5,012 bases of DNA from Chloroflexota bacterium. Its GTDB lineage: Bacteria; Chloroflexota; UBA6077. A program made the position numbers and the translations under genes. Below are positions 4,802 to 5,012 of this stretch, one piece after another. Under the pieces are notes generated by a model. That model worked only from the letters and a program-made list of their open reading frames with translations, did no database searches and had not been told where the DNA came from. The stretch's first letter is position 1. Each line of letters opens with the position of its first letter. The stretch is taken from the NCBI GenBank assembly GCA_021845945.1, contig JAJZRD010000263.1, positions 1-5,012 on the forward strand, given 5' to 3'.

Positions 4802-5012
4802 GTGTGTACCTCCACCGATACCGGCAGTTGGCGCCGGCTGAGTCCTCAGGAGAGAGCCCAGATCACCCATGCCTTGCAGGAGCGAGGGCTTCGCCTCACC
4901 ACCCAACGGGAGACGGTGTGCGAGACCATCCTCGGCTGCCCGGGCCACATTTGCGCCGAGCACATCCTGGAGACCGTGACGGCCCATCACCCGGGGTTGC
5001 GGATGAACAAGA
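4802..5012 (+). CDS. Fur-family metal-dependent transcriptional regulator, 3'-truncated by window edge
   Basis: The first 70 residues of a Fur/PerR/Zur-type winged-helix regulator are visible; the frame is open to base 5012. The translation contains the family pattern of an N-terminal helix, GLRLTTQRETV (residues 29-39, compare GLRxTPQR), then CPGHICAEHILETVTAHHPGLRMNK (in the region 46-70), the start of the recognition helix region. His49 in PGHICAEHI aligns with the regulatory-metal His of Fur and PerR. The C-terminal dimerisation domain and the structural zinc cysteines, which would separate Fur, PerR, Zur and Nur, lie off the window. Three Cys in the DNA-binding domain (40, 46, 51) are more than usual for this part. 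The GTG start is chosen for GGAGAGGG (4787-4794), 7 bases upstream. The gene has its own promoter and dyad, and diverges from the TauE/SafE-type gene. Confidence 0.85.
   Translation, partial: MCTSTDTGSWRRLSPQERAQITHALQERGLRLTTQRETVCETILGCPGHICAEHILETVTAHHPGLRMNK

Noticed and set aside
4508..4990. N-terminal extension of the TauE/SafE frame up to 4990
   Set aside because: The extension is Arg-rich, crosses two predicted promoters and overlaps the Fur-family gene antisense. The ATG at 4507 has an SD and starts at the first helix.

Overview
The window is GC-rich DNA, by eye above 60% G+C, from a free-living bacterium. Base composition, use of AGG and ATA codons, GTG starts and purine-rich Shine-Dalgarno (SD) sites would suit a Chloroflexota-like or similar high-GC lineage. 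That assignment is an inference; no marker gene here settles it.

Layout. (1) Positions 1-972, + strand: the C-terminal 323 codons of ATP-dependent phosphoenolpyruvate carboxykinase, cut by the left edge. (2) 971-1150: a nested palindromic intergenic element between two convergent genes. (3) 1153-1785, - strand: a ferritin-like diiron protein that keeps the bacterioferritin metal ligands but lacks the haem methionine. (4) 1786-2111: a 326-base divergent intergenic region with a perfect 12-bp palindrome and other short repeats. (5) 2112-3341, + strand: an Amt/Rh ammonium transporter, followed at 3434-3556 by a 40-residue single-pass membrane protein that I do not recognise. (6) 3557-3748: a short convergent gap. 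(7) 3749-4507, - strand: a TauE/SafE-family anion permease. (8) 4508-4801: a dense divergent regulatory region. (9) 4802 to the right edge, + strand: the first 70 residues of a Fur-family regulator, whose reading frame runs off the window.

The genes do not form one operon. Each is alone or in a pair (amt plus the small ORF), and the strands alternate. There is a loose iron and redox theme: a ferritin-like protein and a Fur-family regulator. Nitrogen uptake (amt), anion export (tauE/safE) and gluconeogenesis (pckA) lie alongside. No glnK (PII) gene lies beside amt in the window.

The most unusual part is the tauE-fur intergenic region. It holds a plausible promoter for each gene, placed back to back, and a 22-bp near-perfect palindrome over the fur -35 box. 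A 15-bp dyad sits just after the predicted fur start point, and a short dyad overlaps the tauE -35 box. Within the predicted tauE leader, positions 4651 to 4570 can fold into a two-part stem whose loop pairs with the 3' tail (a pseudoknot), with a mutually exclusive alternative stem. A small hairpin covers the tauE SD site. This is a candidate cis-acting regulatory RNA that I cannot assign to a known class.
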